A DNA stretch of 64,000 nt, taken from contig NC_087387.1 in NCBI RefSeq assembly GCF_963675165.1, positions 185,001-249,000 of the forward strand, given 5' to 3'. The notes below the pieces were generated by a model. The model did not search any database and was not told where the DNA came from. It was given only the letters and a program-made list of their open reading frames with translations. Made by a program: the position numbers and the translations under genes. The stretch is from Halichondria panicea (taxonomy: Eukaryota > Porifera > Demospongiae > Suberitida > Halichondriidae). Shown piece by piece: positions 26,145 to 40,473 of the stretch (positions are counted from its first letter, which is position 1; each line of letters starts with the position of its first letter).

Positions 26145-27067
26145 ATGATCATGATGGATGGTAATCCAGGAGACGTAGTAGCCGTCTGGCAGGTGAAACT
26201 GGCGGACGGCCCTCATAAAATAGTGCTGGAGCATGGAGGGACCTCAGGGAAGCGTGTCATCTCTGTGGATGGGGAGGAGGTGAGGAGCTAGCTATCAGTA
26301 TGGCCCACGAGACTAGTGAGGAAGTGCTGTAACTAACTCTCCCCCACTATCCTCCGTCCCCTAATCTATGTGCTGTTCAAGCTGTTTGGTTTAATATACA
26401 TAATTATGGTACCTATTAAAATAGCTTCATATAATTATCCCTGGACCTTATTATTGTGATGTAGGTACTGCGAAAGAACTGGATGTTTCGTTTAGTTGGT
26501 TCGGAGGGTTTCAAGATTGGTACTAGAGTGGCAGAGGTGGAAATAAAGTCGTCCAATTTCACAACGTTTGAGTACACCCTCAAAATTGATGGCAAGACAC
26601 TCAAGCAGTTTATTGAAGCTCAGATCAAGAATACCCGAACGTGGCTGCCTGAACTGAAAGGAGAGTCTCATAGAGTAGTACTGGGTGAGCTATACCATGC
26701 ATTGATAATTATATACAGCTATGTCATTCCTATTATTGTGTGTGTGCAGATATTGCCACTATGGACGTATACGCTGATGGACACAAGCTTGAGACTTGTG
26801 TAAGTAAAACAACAACGTATATACTAGGTAGTCCAACCATGCACGTAGTCGTTAATGCCTAACTGTTCCAATAATTATGCTGGGATTGTGATACTCTACT
26901 CCTTGTAGGGTGAGTTCACCGAGACAGGTGTGGAAACCCACTTTACTATCGGGAGAACATTCAGTGCAATCATTACTTCAGAGTCTTCAGGAAATGCAAG
27001 AAAGGGACTTCTTTACAAACTACTACTTGAGAACGGCACCTCACTAGAGCCCATCAAGGAACACTAG
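26145..27067 (+). CDS. FAIM: Fas apoptotic inhibitory molecule 1 (FAIM)
   Basis: Four exons: 26145-26279, 26465-26684, 26750-26799, 26909-27067, encoding 187 residues (human short form 179). Conserved landmarks are VAVWQVKLADGPHKIVLEHG, TSGKRVISVDG, NWMFRLVGSEGFKIG, EYTLKIDGK, MDVYADGHKLETCGEF and ETHFTIG. FAIM is a small cytosolic beta-sandwich protein linked in vertebrates to protection from Fas-induced death and to protein-aggregate handling. In-frame ATGs at 26145, 26151 and 26154 are possible starts; I chose the first. SVIP follows 236 bp downstream on the same strand. Confidence 0.93.
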
Positions 27068-27221
27068 CCTCATCCTGTATTTATGCAAACTGTCACTTAG
27101 CAATATTTATGTTAATTTTTACACATACACACACAGAGTTGTCATAAAAAAGTTAAGCAAAACGCTGAAACAGTTTGTTCTAAAGACGACCTATACCCTA
27201 ATTTCAATGTGTGAGGGATAT

Positions 27222-27292
27222 CCCCTAGCTCAGAGGGGCAGACCCTACCGTCTCTAGCTCAGAGGGGCAGACCCTACCGTCTCTAGCTCTGT
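27222..27292. repeat. Short direct repeat between FAIM and SVIP
   Basis: Two tandem copies of a unit of about 32 bases containing CTAGCTCAGAGGGGCAGACC and CTACCGT, just before the SVIP start. Confidence 0.85.
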
Positions 27293-27303
27293 TGTGTGTA
27301 AAG

Positions 27304-27866
27304 ATGGGAAACTGTTTGAATAATTGTTTTGAGGACCAGAACACGGGCTATCCATCCGTATCAGGCCGTGGCTCAAGCTCAGTTACTCAAGAGGACACAG
27401 TAAGTGTTCCATAACTCCCCTGTGAATACTAGCTGGGTAGTTACCCACTCTACTGCTTTGTCTAGTGTTCAGTAACTTGTTTGTTCCTATTCAGGAAACC
27501 AGGCGGCAGAGACAAGCTGAGGCTGCTGTCAAGCGACAGAAAGAGGTGAGTGTACTCTCTCCTAGTATAGACACATTGACTCCATGTACATCACCCCTCC
27601 ATGTATCGACAGGGTGAGGGGCGTGGCCTACAGCACCCTGAGGCAGTCATGGCCAAACAGAAGAGGAGAGAAGAGATTGAGAAACGAGCTGAGGCTCAGG
27701 GAAGGTCTGGTGACTCTGCATTGCGGGTGAGAGAGAACCATTATTTGTCCTAAGATCTATACTCTATTGGTCACTTCCCATGTCATACACATTCTGTTGT
27801 AACTATTGTGTACGTTGCTTGATATGATAGTAGCTGTTTATCCACATGCAGTGGACAATGGACTGA
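27304..27866 (+). CDS. SVIP: Small VCP/p97-interacting protein (SVIP)
   Basis: Four exons: 27304-27399, 27495-27545, 27613-27726, 27852-27866, encoding 91 residues (human 77). The start MGNC fits N-myristoylation on Gly2 with a palmitoylatable Cys4. The middle (RRQRQAEAAVKRQKEGEGRG) matches the p97-binding helix of SVIP, and the end LRWTMD matches LRWTVS of the human protein. SVIP binds p97/VCP at ER or lysosomal membranes and restrains ER-associated degradation. The last coding exon has only 15 bases (WTMD, stop); it is supported by the family ending and a good CATGCAG acceptor. Confidence 0.92.
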
Positions 27867-28014
27867 GCTGCTGTATCATCCCTGACCTGAACTATCACAC
27901 AGTCATGGCTGTGTTTGTCATGTTATATGTACCACTCCCTCATCCCTTCATAAGTGTTTTATATCATCAAAATAATGAACATTACTATTAATTATATGTA
28001 TATATATGAAAACA

Positions 28015-29999
<1,985 letters not shown>

Positions 30000-30187
30000 G
30001 TTTTTCAGAATTTGTCAAATGGACTCGCGGCGAGTAAACAAGACACCAGTCTCACCCAAATAGTCGCCCTCCTTGTGCTATCCAGACAGGTGTTCCATTA
30101 GAGACAATTCGGCCGGTTAATTGTTGCATTGCTAGGGGCGTGGTCCATTGGGTCACGCCCCTCTTCTCTGACCCAAGTTTATACACA
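30000..30187. promoter_or_regulatory. Divergent promoter, GPATCH8-like / ERICH2-like
   Basis: 188 bp between the ATGs of two head-to-head genes. No TATA box is visible. It includes two CACGCCCC-type GC boxes and a CCAAT-like GGTCCATTGG on plus around 30140-30160. A shared promoter is inferred from spacing. Confidence 0.45.
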
Positions 30188-31269
30188 ATGGCTGATAGAG
30201 TACCTTCTGCACACTCTATAAAGGTGAGACAACAGCTGCAATACATCTAAAGCACATCCTATATTGTTCCAACTTTAATAGAGCCCAACTAGAGAAATGG
30301 AGATGCTCTCACCGGAAGGTAAAGATATAATCTAGCCATAAATGTTTAATAGTTCTCCCATCATGTACGTCCACTGTAGGATCATCCGTGTACATGACTG
30401 AGGTTAGACTGGATGACACCACTGCCCCTGTAGCTGGTAAGCCGCTCCCTCCTGACAACACCACTACACTGATAGGAGTGCCTCGCAAAGTCAGTGTCCC
30501 CAGTGTGGATGAAGTGGACAGTTGCTCGAGCGAGAGCCCCCCTCCCAGTCCTGCATCTGTGCTCAAGAATGCTGGGGTGGATATTGACCTGAACACTCTA
30601 ACTCCTGATGGAAGCTCTGCTCCTCTGGAATTGCTATCACAGGTTGGTTGGTACCCACTGAACTGTACATTGTGTAGTAGGAAACGATTAAAACGGTTCT
30701 CCCTTGCAGTTCATGAGCTGTGTAATGAGGGAAGAGTATGAAGCCGCACAACTGCTCTGCATGAAGCGTGAGTGCACTGTGTGTGGTCCTCTCACTCTGT
30801 CTTGACCCCCCCCCACACCCACACCCACACAGTGCTGGAGTTTGAGCCTAACAACCAGACTGCACAAGAGTTCCTTCCTGTTATCATGGAGAGACTGAAA
30901 CTAGGTAACCTATTAGCATTAGTTACATGTAAGATCTTTGTACTTGTATATCAAACCATTGTGGCCTCATTCTTCTATACAATTGCACTACAGTGTCTAC
31001 ATGTACCAGCTACTATTGTGTGCTTACAAACAAGATTGATTTCAATGTAATATAAACAGTTCTCCTGAGCAGCATTCCTCCTAACCCTCCCTCACATCTC
31101 AATATACACAGATGCTGAATTCTCCAGCGAAGAGTCCAGTGATAGCAGCAGCAGTGAATCAGAGACTGACTCTGCCTCTAGTAGTGATCATGACAGCTCT
31201 GAGAGTGAAGCCACTCATGAGACTGTGAACTGTATAGCTTCCCATACAAACTGTACACATCATCACTGA
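30188..31269 (+). CDS. ERICH2: Glutamate-rich protein 2 (ERICH2)-like
   Basis: Six exons: 30188-30223, 30282-30318, 30380-30642, 30710-30767, 30833-30904, 31112-31269, encoding 207 residues. The recognisable part is the helical block APLELLSQFMSCVMREEYEA, AQLLCMKLLEFEPNNQTAQE, FLPVIMERLKL, followed by a Ser/Glu/Asp tail (SSEESSDSSSSESETDS). This matches the C-terminus of vertebrate ERICH2, an uncharacterised protein. The N-terminal 100 residues are low complexity and not recognised. Candidate poly(A) signals lie at 31466, 31486 and 31542. Confidence 0.82.
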
Positions 31270-31562
31270 CCCCCATCCCACTCGTGCATATAATTATGAT
31301 TATTCATGAGCTCTATTTTTATAGCCCTATCATCATTCCAACCCTGTCACATGCTCACATGCACTATGATGTTACATGAACTATGTAGACACTTGTCTAA
31401 GTAACTGACATGGGAATCCTATATAATATTGCAACGTTGAAAGTGCACGTATGATCAAAAACAATAATAAACATTTGAATTGCTAAATAAATTATATGCC
31501 AAAACAAAATATCTGCACATAAAAACAACAATGAACACAGAAATAAACAGAGGTTAAAAATG

Positions 31563-32984
31563 TCATCTAGATGCATACCGGTGTGTACACAAGTGCTTAA
31601 AATGAGCAATTTCTTGTTCTAGACTTCTAGTTTTGGAGGCCAATCTTGCCTTAGCAAGCCTCATTTGGTCAATCTCTTGCTGCAGGCCACAAACAATCGT
31701 CATCTTCTTTTGTCTACAATTCTTGGCAGCCATTTTGTTCTTTCCTCTCCTGCGAATGCACTTCAGTCTGTCCTTCTCACTCTCAGGGACTGTAGTATCG
31801 TCCAAAATCTTCTTAAACTTGTGGAAGGGAATTTCAACAACTGCCTGGTCGTCCATAGTAGCCACGTTACTAAACGATATGTTACTGTATACAGAACCCG
31901 AGGACTCGGCTGGGGAGGGAATATAGTAGGCACCAGAGCTTGGGGGTGGTGTGCTAGGGGAGTTGTACGCCTGAGAGGGCGGGGCAGGCGAGAGGGAGCG
32001 GCTTATTCGATTGGTCGACGGTCCCGGGGAGTGCACATCTGACATTGGCGTATGTGGAGACATAGGTGTCATTAAATACGAGTTTGTTTGTGGGATTAGT
32101 TCGGTGGTCATCATTCTTGAGGCTTCGTTCAGATCCATGACATCCCGAGGAATGTTCACAGACCCTAGTGTGGGGTTACACCAAGACGCCCCTGGAGGTG
32201 TACTTGCGATAATATTAGAGTTTGTATATAACTGTGTATTGATTGGCTCAAAGTCGATGAACGAGCTGGTCACGGGAAAGTAGGATCCAGCGTCTATATT
32301 GAAGGTGGTGCTTGGTTGCATGGTTGTGTCACAAGACGTGCTCACGGGAGAGGGGGTGTGCTGGTGGTAGGGACTAGACGGCTTGTTTAGAGAACAGTCC
32401 AGTGATTGAAATCCTTGCTCAGAATCAAATACGTCCACTCCAAAGTCGATATCATCCAATAGTGCGTTGGACAGAGGTAGCGTACTTGTCTGATCAATCA
32501 GTATGCGTTGGAGTTCTGTATCGTTAATGTCAACATCATCAGGGTTAGACGGTAACTTCAGTTCTTCGTTGTCGTAAAACTCATACTCTAATTCTTCATC
32601 AAAACCTTCGTCTACGAGGCCTTCCAAATCACCAGCAGCATTCACAGACTCTGTAGGATAGGAAGAAAACATATTGTCAATACTAGGTCGTCTAGACACA
32701 CTATGATTTATATATCGGACATTGTTAATGTTTTCTATTCTCTCACCATCTGTCTTGGAGCTAGAGCAGGGAGATAGGCCACCGTAGTCCAGCACATAGA
32801 CCTCTTGGTCACTAGGGGGGCTGCTCTCAGAGCCGCTAGATGTCAGAATGGCAAAAATGTCTTCACAGTCACTGTGTTGCTCGAAGTGTGATGGCTTCTC
32901 GACCACTTCAGAGTTCATTCGAGAATAGCTTGTGTAGTTGTCAGTCGGAGAGTTGCTCTCACTGTCAGAATGGTGTCCATCCAT
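31563..32984 (-). CDS. CNC-type bZIP transcription factor (NFE2L-like)
   Basis: One uninterrupted exon of 473 residues. At residues 382-427 a CNC-like stretch (IPFHKFKKIL) leads into the basic region RRRGKNKMAAKNCRQKK (411-427), then a short leucine zipper (LQQEIDQMRLAKARLASKTR). The sequence RRRGKNK.AA.NCR is typical of NFE2/NRF factors, which bind antioxidant-response-type sites with small Maf partners. The N-terminal 380 residues are acidic and Ser/Pro-rich, as in an activation domain. I see no DLG or ETGE KEAP1-binding motif. Basic-region identity is firm; which CNC paralogue it represents is open. Confidence 0.85.
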   Translation of the reverse strand: MDGHHSDSESNSPTDNYTSYSRMNSEVVEKPSHFEQHSDCEDIFAILTSSGSESSPPSDQEVYVLDYGGLSPCSSSKTDGERIENINNVRYINHSVSRRPSIDNMFSSYPTESVNAAGDLEGLVDEGFDEELEYEFYDNEELKLPSNPDDVDINDTELQRILIDQTSTLPLSNALLDDIDFGVDVFDSEQGFQSLDCSLNKPSSPYHQHTPSPVSTSCDTTMQPSTTFNIDAGSYFPVTSSFIDFEPINTQLYTNSNIIASTPPGASWCNPTLGSVNIPRDVMDLNEASRMMTTELIPQTNSYLMTPMSPHTPMSDVHSPGPSTNRISRSLSPAPPSQAYNSPSTPPPSSGAYYIPSPAESSGSVYSNISFSNVATMDDQAVVEIPFHKFKKILDDTTVPESEKDRLKCIRRRGKNKMAAKNCRQKKMTIVCGLQQEIDQMRLAKARLASKTRSLEQEIAHFKHLCTHRYASR

Positions 32985-33335
32985 GTTTGTAGAATGATTG
33001 TTACTCTTTTATATTGTATTAAAATGGAACTCAATAAAAACCACAGACTGCTGAATCATGTTCTGTAGCTCTTTTATATATAAAGAGAGTTAGATAGCTA
33101 ACTAAAAATAGCATTTCTGGTGGCGTAACTGTTTGGTATCCTGATTCTATTTTCAGACTAACCTCTGGAACTAACTAGATACCACAATGATATGAATGTC
33201 ATTAGCAACTTCCTTATATATCAACAATGCAGCCAATAACTTCAATAAATCGTATTCAATAGTGTAAACACTACCTTTACAAGAAGAAACAGTTCTAATA
33301 ATAACTTGTAAACAGGTGACAAAGGTACTAGCTAA
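32985..33335 (-). promoter_or_regulatory. CNC-bZIP promoter region with TATA box
   Basis: 351 bp between the NEMP stop and the bZIP start, both on the minus strand. On minus, TATATAAAAG (plus 33071-33080) lies about 90 bases before the bZIP ATG and is a good TATA candidate. Nothing else is recognised. Confidence 0.45.
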
Positions 33336-36300
33336 CTAGTATATAGTGTGGAAATTAGGAGCTGCATGTGTCCTATATGGTACTCGGCTGTGCGGCCTGG
33401 GAGAGGGGTGTGGTCTCCGCCATGTGGGGGTGGGGGAGGGTGGGTGTCTAACAGGGGAGCCGTGTTGTGAAGAGTCCATTGATGAGCTGTGTTGTGAGTA
33501 CCTCTCAGAAGGTTCGCTGTGATCATCTTCTGAAGAGTCCGACTCAGTTTGCTCCCAATCGTGAGCGACTTGCTCCTCTGTGTTGATGTGGTCATTGCCG
33601 TTTAGGAAACTGGAGAACCTGAGAGGGGCCAGGGGGCAGCTGATTATACTGTTATATCAATTGGTTGGGTAATTGCACAGATTGTTATGAATCAAAGCTA
33701 TTAGCTTGAGCATTCATTTTGAATAGTACTATAATTATAGCAAGGAGTATATACTATACATAGTCCACATGAACACTGTGTACTGGATACTTCCTACGTG
33801 CAAGATGACATAATATTGACCCTAATAGATATGCCATATATTGGCAATGAATTTCCTTTGATCTCAGAGGTCAAAAGGCAACCAACTATACGTAGTAAGT
33901 ATAAACACGTCGTGTACTGGATAATTATAGCTAGAAAGCTTGCATGTACACAGAGCAACACACTGTCTAGGTAGGCAGACTAACCTGTTGTATGTTGTAA
34001 CCTAATTCACCTGTTGGAGCGCTTGAGGCGAGATATAACACTGACCATATCTTTAGTGGGCAACTCCTGACAATGCTTCCTCAGATCATCTAAAGCTTTC
34101 TCAGTCTCCACACGACCTTGCTCTTCATACTCCTACAGCAGAGGGGGGGGGTCTATTATACAGTATAGGGGGGTCTATTATGCAGCAGAGGGGGGGGTCT
34201 ATTATACAGCAGAGGGGGGTCTATTATACAAAATAAATTGCTTTGAACTATTAAACAACTTGCAAGTCTTCTATTGAGGCAACATTAATTTTATACACAA
34301 CATTTTTTACAGATATAAAAGTGGTGGGTGCAATGGGCTGTAACCAGTGCTGAAACACATTGTTGGGGAATCTTGTGTAAACAATTTTGTAATATGCTAG
34401 GGGCAATGTAGAGTCAGTGAACCATCCCCCCCCCAGAGGTTGGAACTAACAACCACAATGATAGCAACCGCAATGATATGGCACACCACTACAGGACATA
34501 CCCAATAAACCAACACCTCATATTTTGGGACATGCACTTATTTACATATTGAGTGAGTAGCTTGATTCTTGGCGGGGATCCAGTCCATGAGAATGGGTTG
34601 AGGAAGGAGAAGCATCTCAGACACACAATGAGAGGATACAGTACATAGTAGAGGATGGTGTACAGTAGCAGGAAGGGCAGGACAATGGGGTTGCACCTGG
34701 TTGACAAGAAATAGTGGCAGCATATCATTACTGAGGGTACTCCTAGACAAGGAAATAGTTAAGTGTATACAAATTAATACACTTTCCATTCCATACTAAG
34801 TTTGGTACTTTTGAGAGCTCTATTTTAGTGCATTTATCAGGCTTGACAAATTAAATCCAGCCACCACGTGCAGCTAGCTACAGCTACACATCTCCCACTA
34901 ATCACACATCACACACACACCCACCCACACACACACACACCACACACACACCACACACACACACTCTAATGAAGGTACCTTGAAGGCAGGGCATAGGAGA
35001 GGAGTACTAGTAGACACACACAGAGAGACAACTCCCACATCTGAGTAGAGAAGTACACCATAGCCAGGCCCACCAGTTGAATGGACCATTGAATGAGGTT
35101 AAATGTTCGAGGATTGGAGATAGGACCCATTCTATACAGCACTGCAAAGCTGATCACAGTAGCCACAAGAACATACGCCACCAGGTACAACCAGTACTCC
35201 CTCACTGTCTCCGTGAGGTGGTCCAGAAACCAGTAGATGGCTGTTCCAAATATGGCCCAACCTCCAGCAAATATACCCAGCCCAATAACATTCTTCTGCA
35301 GGTGTTCAGAGAAGGTACATTTATAACACATATGTACATACGTACGACAGCAGATTCGGGCCCAAAATTCCAAAATTGTTGATTTTAGCACATCATAATT
35401 ATCATGCAGCTATCAAAGAGCTACAATACACATCCTTTACTATAAATCCCAACTAGAGTTAAAGTACAGTACGACAATTACAGCATGGCCGTTACCTTGG
35501 GTACGAACTTGCTGAACACATAGAGGAGTATGATAACAGAAGCCAGTATCCCTACAGCCACACCCCCTCCATAATACAGCGCTATACTCCTGAGAGGGGG
35601 GGTACAATATAATGATAACCTAGGTTACTATTACACACACCTGCTCAGAGTATGTGCAGTGTAGAACAGGAACAAGCCTATCACCAACAACCCGGGAAGA
35701 TACAATAATACTCGTGACCTTACGTCCAAGGTCATATTCTCAGTACCTCCACTCGCGGACCTTGCACCCAGACACTGCGTCAAGAACGGGGACGCAACTA
35801 ATCTAAACTCTCCCTCTTCAGCATCGTAATTAGACGCTCCTAGAATCAAGTTCACCGTATTTTCAGTTGAATTGCCTACGACAATCACTAGTTTATCAAA
35901 CTCTGATATGGTGATCTCCAGCCCACTCCAAGCTTTCTGTAGTCCCTCGACAGTGTAGCGCTGCACACCTTGATAGCAGTAGAGCACAGGATGGTAGGGG
36001 GTCACTTGGTCGTGCAGGGGGAATCTCTGCACAGGGAGAGAGAGTAATACCGTATAACTGGAAATTTGGTGAGAATTTAAGTTTGCCGGTGGGCACGTAC
36101 GTCATTGCTGCAGTCAAATAAAAAAACGCCCTGTCAGTTCAAATGGCTTATTCGCCAAATATAATACACGCCAAATTTTCAGTATATATTTATGAGAGAT
36201 AAGAACACACCCCTTTCTTGTCCATGAGGGTATTGAGGAGAATTTCTGCAGGGTAGAGGGGATATGACCTTTGACCTCAGCCAATTTATTATTAATTTTA

Positions 36301-36388
36301 TGCATGCCCTCTTACTTCTAACATCATCTCCACAGAGCGCTCCAACAGACAGTTGCAGGAGGAGAAGAGATAGTGAGACTCGCAGCAT
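33336..36388 (-). CDS. NEMP1: Nuclear envelope integral membrane protein (NEMP)
   Basis: Eight exons: 36388-36316, 36245-36211, 36026-35641, 35589-35496, 35295-34979, 34696-34546, 34132-34011, 33618-33336, encoding 486 residues. A signal peptide (MLRVSLSLLLLQLSVGALCG) is followed by a lumenal domain (HPVLYCYQGVQRYTVEGLQ). A multipass region comes next (LLYLPGLLVIGLFLFYTAHT, GGVAVGILASVIILLYVFSK, NVIGLGIFAGGWAIFGTAIY and further helices). The conserved nucleoplasmic helix EYEEQGRVETEKALDDLRKH matches the human NEMP1 segment, and a Ser/His/Pro-rich tail ends the protein. NEMP proteins sit in the inner nuclear membrane and stiffen the envelope in germ cells. The 35-base exon 2 is the least certain; it is set by frame. 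DYNC1I ends only 171 bp upstream on the same strand. Confidence 0.88.
34133..34230. repeat. Minisatellite copying the NEMP exon 7 acceptor
   Basis: About four copies, roughly 20-24 bases each, of a unit with GTCTATTATACAGCAGAGGG on plus. Read on minus, each unit is a C tract plus CTCTGCTGTA, the same context as the true acceptor CTCTGCTGTAG of NEMP exon 7. Confidence 0.85.
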
Positions 36389-36559
36389 TGCGCACTAGAG
36401 GTTTAAATTCAGGTGTGCTCCAAAAAGAATAATAATTATAAACCCTATTTGAACTTTTGACGACCATTACCAAAATAAATTGACACACACAGTAGTATAA
36501 AATGTACTTGTTACAATGCCATTATATTAAATGTGTCTATGAATCCTAGTGAATCATTG

Positions 36560-39500
36560 TCAGGGTGTTATGGCAGTCATTTCTTGGTTCTCTTGAAATT
36601 CTAATAGTGTCTGTTGCAGCTTGGTCCATTCGTCCGGGTGAGGGGAGCAGAACCCCTGCAATTAGTGGGGGGGGGGGGGGGTAACGTCAAGTATAGTAAT
36701 AGCAATCATACAAATACATACACCATGTATGGCTATAGTGAAGGGAGGAGACATAAAAGGTCTCTTCTTAAGCTTTCAGAAAAAATTTATGTTGACATTG
36801 GATCAATATTACTAAAGTTATGGCTGCTGAAAGATCAAGATCTTCAACTATACCCCTCCATTTAATCAATGGTTCGGGGACTCTTTCAGCTGCTATAACT
36901 TGAATTCTGTGGATCCAATGTCAAAAATTTTATGATTTTCTGAAAGCTCAGAAAAAGACCTTTCAAATGGTGTCATCAAACTTTGTATTTGAGAGATAAA
37001 AGTATTTGCCAATTTGGCGATACCATGGATTATAGCCCATGGTCTGAGGCCGAAAAATGTCAATTTAGGCTCCGAAGAAGTTTTGGATTGAAACACATCA
37101 TTTGAAAGGTCTCTTTCTAAGCTTAGAATATTTTTGACATTGGATGAACGGTACTCAAGTTAATGGCTGTTGAAAGATGTCCCCCCTCCATAATTTAATC
37201 AATGGTTCGGGGACTCTTTCAGCTGCTATAACTTGAATTCTGTGGATCCAATGTCAAAAATTTTATGATTTTTTGAAAGCTCAGAAAAAGACCTTTCAAA
37301 TGGTGTCATCAAACTTTGTATTTGAGAGATAAAAGTATTTGCCAATTTGGCGATACCATGGATTATAGCCCATGGTCCGAGGCCGAAAAATGTCAAATTT
37401 AGGCTCCAAAGAAGTTTTGGATTGAAACACATCATTTGAAAGGTCTCTTTCTAAGCTTTCAGAAAATTAGAATATTTTTGACATTGGATGAACGGTACTC
37501 AAGTTAATGGCTGTTGAAAGATGTTCCCCCTCCACAATTTATCAATGGTTCGAGGACTCTTTCAGCTGCTATAACTTGAATTCTGTGGATCCAATGTCAA
37601 AAATTTTATGATTTTCTGAAAGCTCAGAAAAAGACCTTTCAAATGGTGTCATCAAACTTCGTATTTGAGAGATAAAAGTATTTGCCAATTTGGCGATACC
37701 ATGGATTATAGCCCATGGTCCGAAGCCGAAAAATGTCAATTTAGGCTCCAAAGAAGTTTTGGATTGAAACACATCATTTGAAAGGTCTCTTTCTAAGCTT
37801 AGAATATTTTTGACATTGGATGAACGGTACTCAAGTTAATGGCTGTTGAAAGATGTCCCCCCTCCATAATTTAATCAATGGTTCGGGGACTCTTTCAGCT
37901 GCTATAACTTGAATTCTGTGGATCCAATGTCAAAAATTTTATGATTTTCTGAAAGCTCAGAAAAAGACCTTTCAAATGGTGTCATCAAACTTCGTATTTG
38001 AGAGATAAAAGTATTTGCCAATTTGGCGATACCATGGATTATTATATAGCCCATGGTCCGAGGCCGAAAAATGTCAAATTTAGGCTCCGAAGAAGTTTTG
38101 GATTGAAACACATCATTTGAAAGGTCTCTTTCTGAGCTTTCAGAAAATTAGAATATTTTTGACATTGGATGAACGGTACTCAAGTTAATGGCTGTTGAAA
38201 GATGTCCCCCCCTCCATAATTTAATCAATGGTTCGGGGACTCTTTCAGCTGCTATAACTTGAATTCTGTGGATCCAATGTCAAAAATTTTATGATTTTCT
38301 GAAAGCTCAGAAAAAGACCTTTCAAATGGTGTCATCAAACTTCATATTTGAGAGATAAAAGTATTTGCTAATTTGGCGATACCATGGATTATAGCCCATG
38401 GTTCGAGGCCGAAAAATGTCAAATTTAGGCTCCGAAGAAGTTTTGGATTGAAACACATCATTTGAAAGCTCTCTTTTTAAGCTCCAATGTCAAAAATTTT
38501 GAAAGCTTAGAAAAAACCTTTCAAATGGTGTCATTAAAATTCATATTTGAGAGATAAAAGTATTTGCCCCAATTTGGCGATACCATGGATTATAGCCCAT
38601 GGTCCGAGGCCGAAAAATGACAAATTAGGGCCCGGACGAAAGTTTGGATTGAAACACATCATTTGAAACGTCTTAGAAAATCATAAAAATTTTGACATTG
38701 GATCAACGGTACTAAAGTTAATGGCTGCTGAAAGATGTTCAACTACATGTTCAACAAGTACAGTCATACTGTGCACACTAAAACAGATACCCGGGACGTA
38801 CCTCTCCAGCCTCATAGATGTGTACCCCTCCACTGAGGTCCCCCGCTGCAAGGTGGTGTCCAGTAGGAGACCAACAGAGCTTGACCAGGGAGGACTCAAC
38901 ACTCTCACTCACTATCGGAACCTGGGGAGAGGGGTGGGGTTTAGACCACCTGTGTACTGCACAATAATTGTACTAATATAATATAATTATGGCCTAGAAA
39001 GAAAGGAGAGAGAGTGGGGAAAGTTAATAACTATGGATAACAAACATACCTCTGTGTCTGCGTTGATGTCCCAGAAATCAAGTTTTCCCGCCCCGTCAGC
39101 ACTGGCAAAGACAGAGGGATGAACGGGGCTCCATTGAACATCGTACACATATTCAGAGTTGTTGTCAAACGAGCAGAGGGGGTACCCAGTCTTGTTCTGA
39201 GGGGGGGGGGGGTTGTATAATATGGGCAAAATACTAAAATCTTAACAGGCGATCTCTAGACTGCACCATCATCTGTGGTGGGTGACCTAGCTACCACAAG
39301 TGATGCAGCAATAATTATCAACCACTCACTGTCATTTGCTGCTCATTGAGTAGCTTGGAGGACCACAACTTCATGCTCCAGTCAAACGAGGAAGAGAGAA
39401 ACAAATGAGAGAAATCAACCTGCACAAATACACAGTATCAACTGTACATATCCATACAATCATGCACACAACACATAACGCATACCACGAAACACTCTAG

Positions 39501-40427
39501 GGCTTAGGAACCAAAGCAAACCGATTGTATATATATTGCTCCAAATCCACCACTGATAACGTGTAGGCACATACCTGCCCTGCTGCCCTGTGAGAGCTGA
39601 TGCTAGTGATGGGTCCCCAGTGGCCATCAAACTGTAGAGATATTCCAGGCTTGCTCCCGTGTCTCTGCCCCTGATATATAGAACACTCCTCACTGCCCAC
39701 AATGAACTTATTGACATCGTTGGAGGGGAAGGACAGACATGTGGCTGCTACTGGCTTGGTCTGTTTGTTGGTCAGTTCCAATGATTCCTATGTATGGCGG
39801 GGGGGCATGAAAGCAATCATTGATCTATACACATCATTAGATATAGAGCTAACAATATGAAAGTGAATTGGACAATCCCAACTATAGTTACAAGACAGCT
39901 CTTGAAACAGGCCCATTTCGAGTATAATTATCACCTAGGTATTACAGCCCATGCTTTTCTTTGAGCGTGGAACATTCAATCTAATAGCTACCACTAATTA
40001 AAACACATTGTTAGATAGGCTTTTCAAAGGGCTACAAACCGCATCTTAAAATTTTGACGGAGAACAATCGTAATTCAAGTTATGGACAGTCAAAGATAGC
40101 TATCTATATCGAAATTGTGCACTCTTAATAAGTATAATCAGAGATAGCAGGATAAGTGTACCTGAGGTTGTGAGAGCATGTCCAGGTTCCATGAGCACAG
40201 CTTGCCGTTGGTAGAGACTGAGATGAGATTGTGGGCATTCTGACTGCCCACGACATCCAGACAATACACAGGATGTGTGTGGGCGGAGCTTGAGAGGGGT
40301 GAGCGCTGTATAGGAGTCCTCTTCCCACTGCGTGTGTCCCAGAGGACTATCTGACCAGAGTAGGTGCCCCCTATCACATAGTTAGGGTGGAACTTGCTGA
40401 AGGCCACAGACATAACTGGACTCTGTA

Positions 40428-40473
<46 letters not shown>

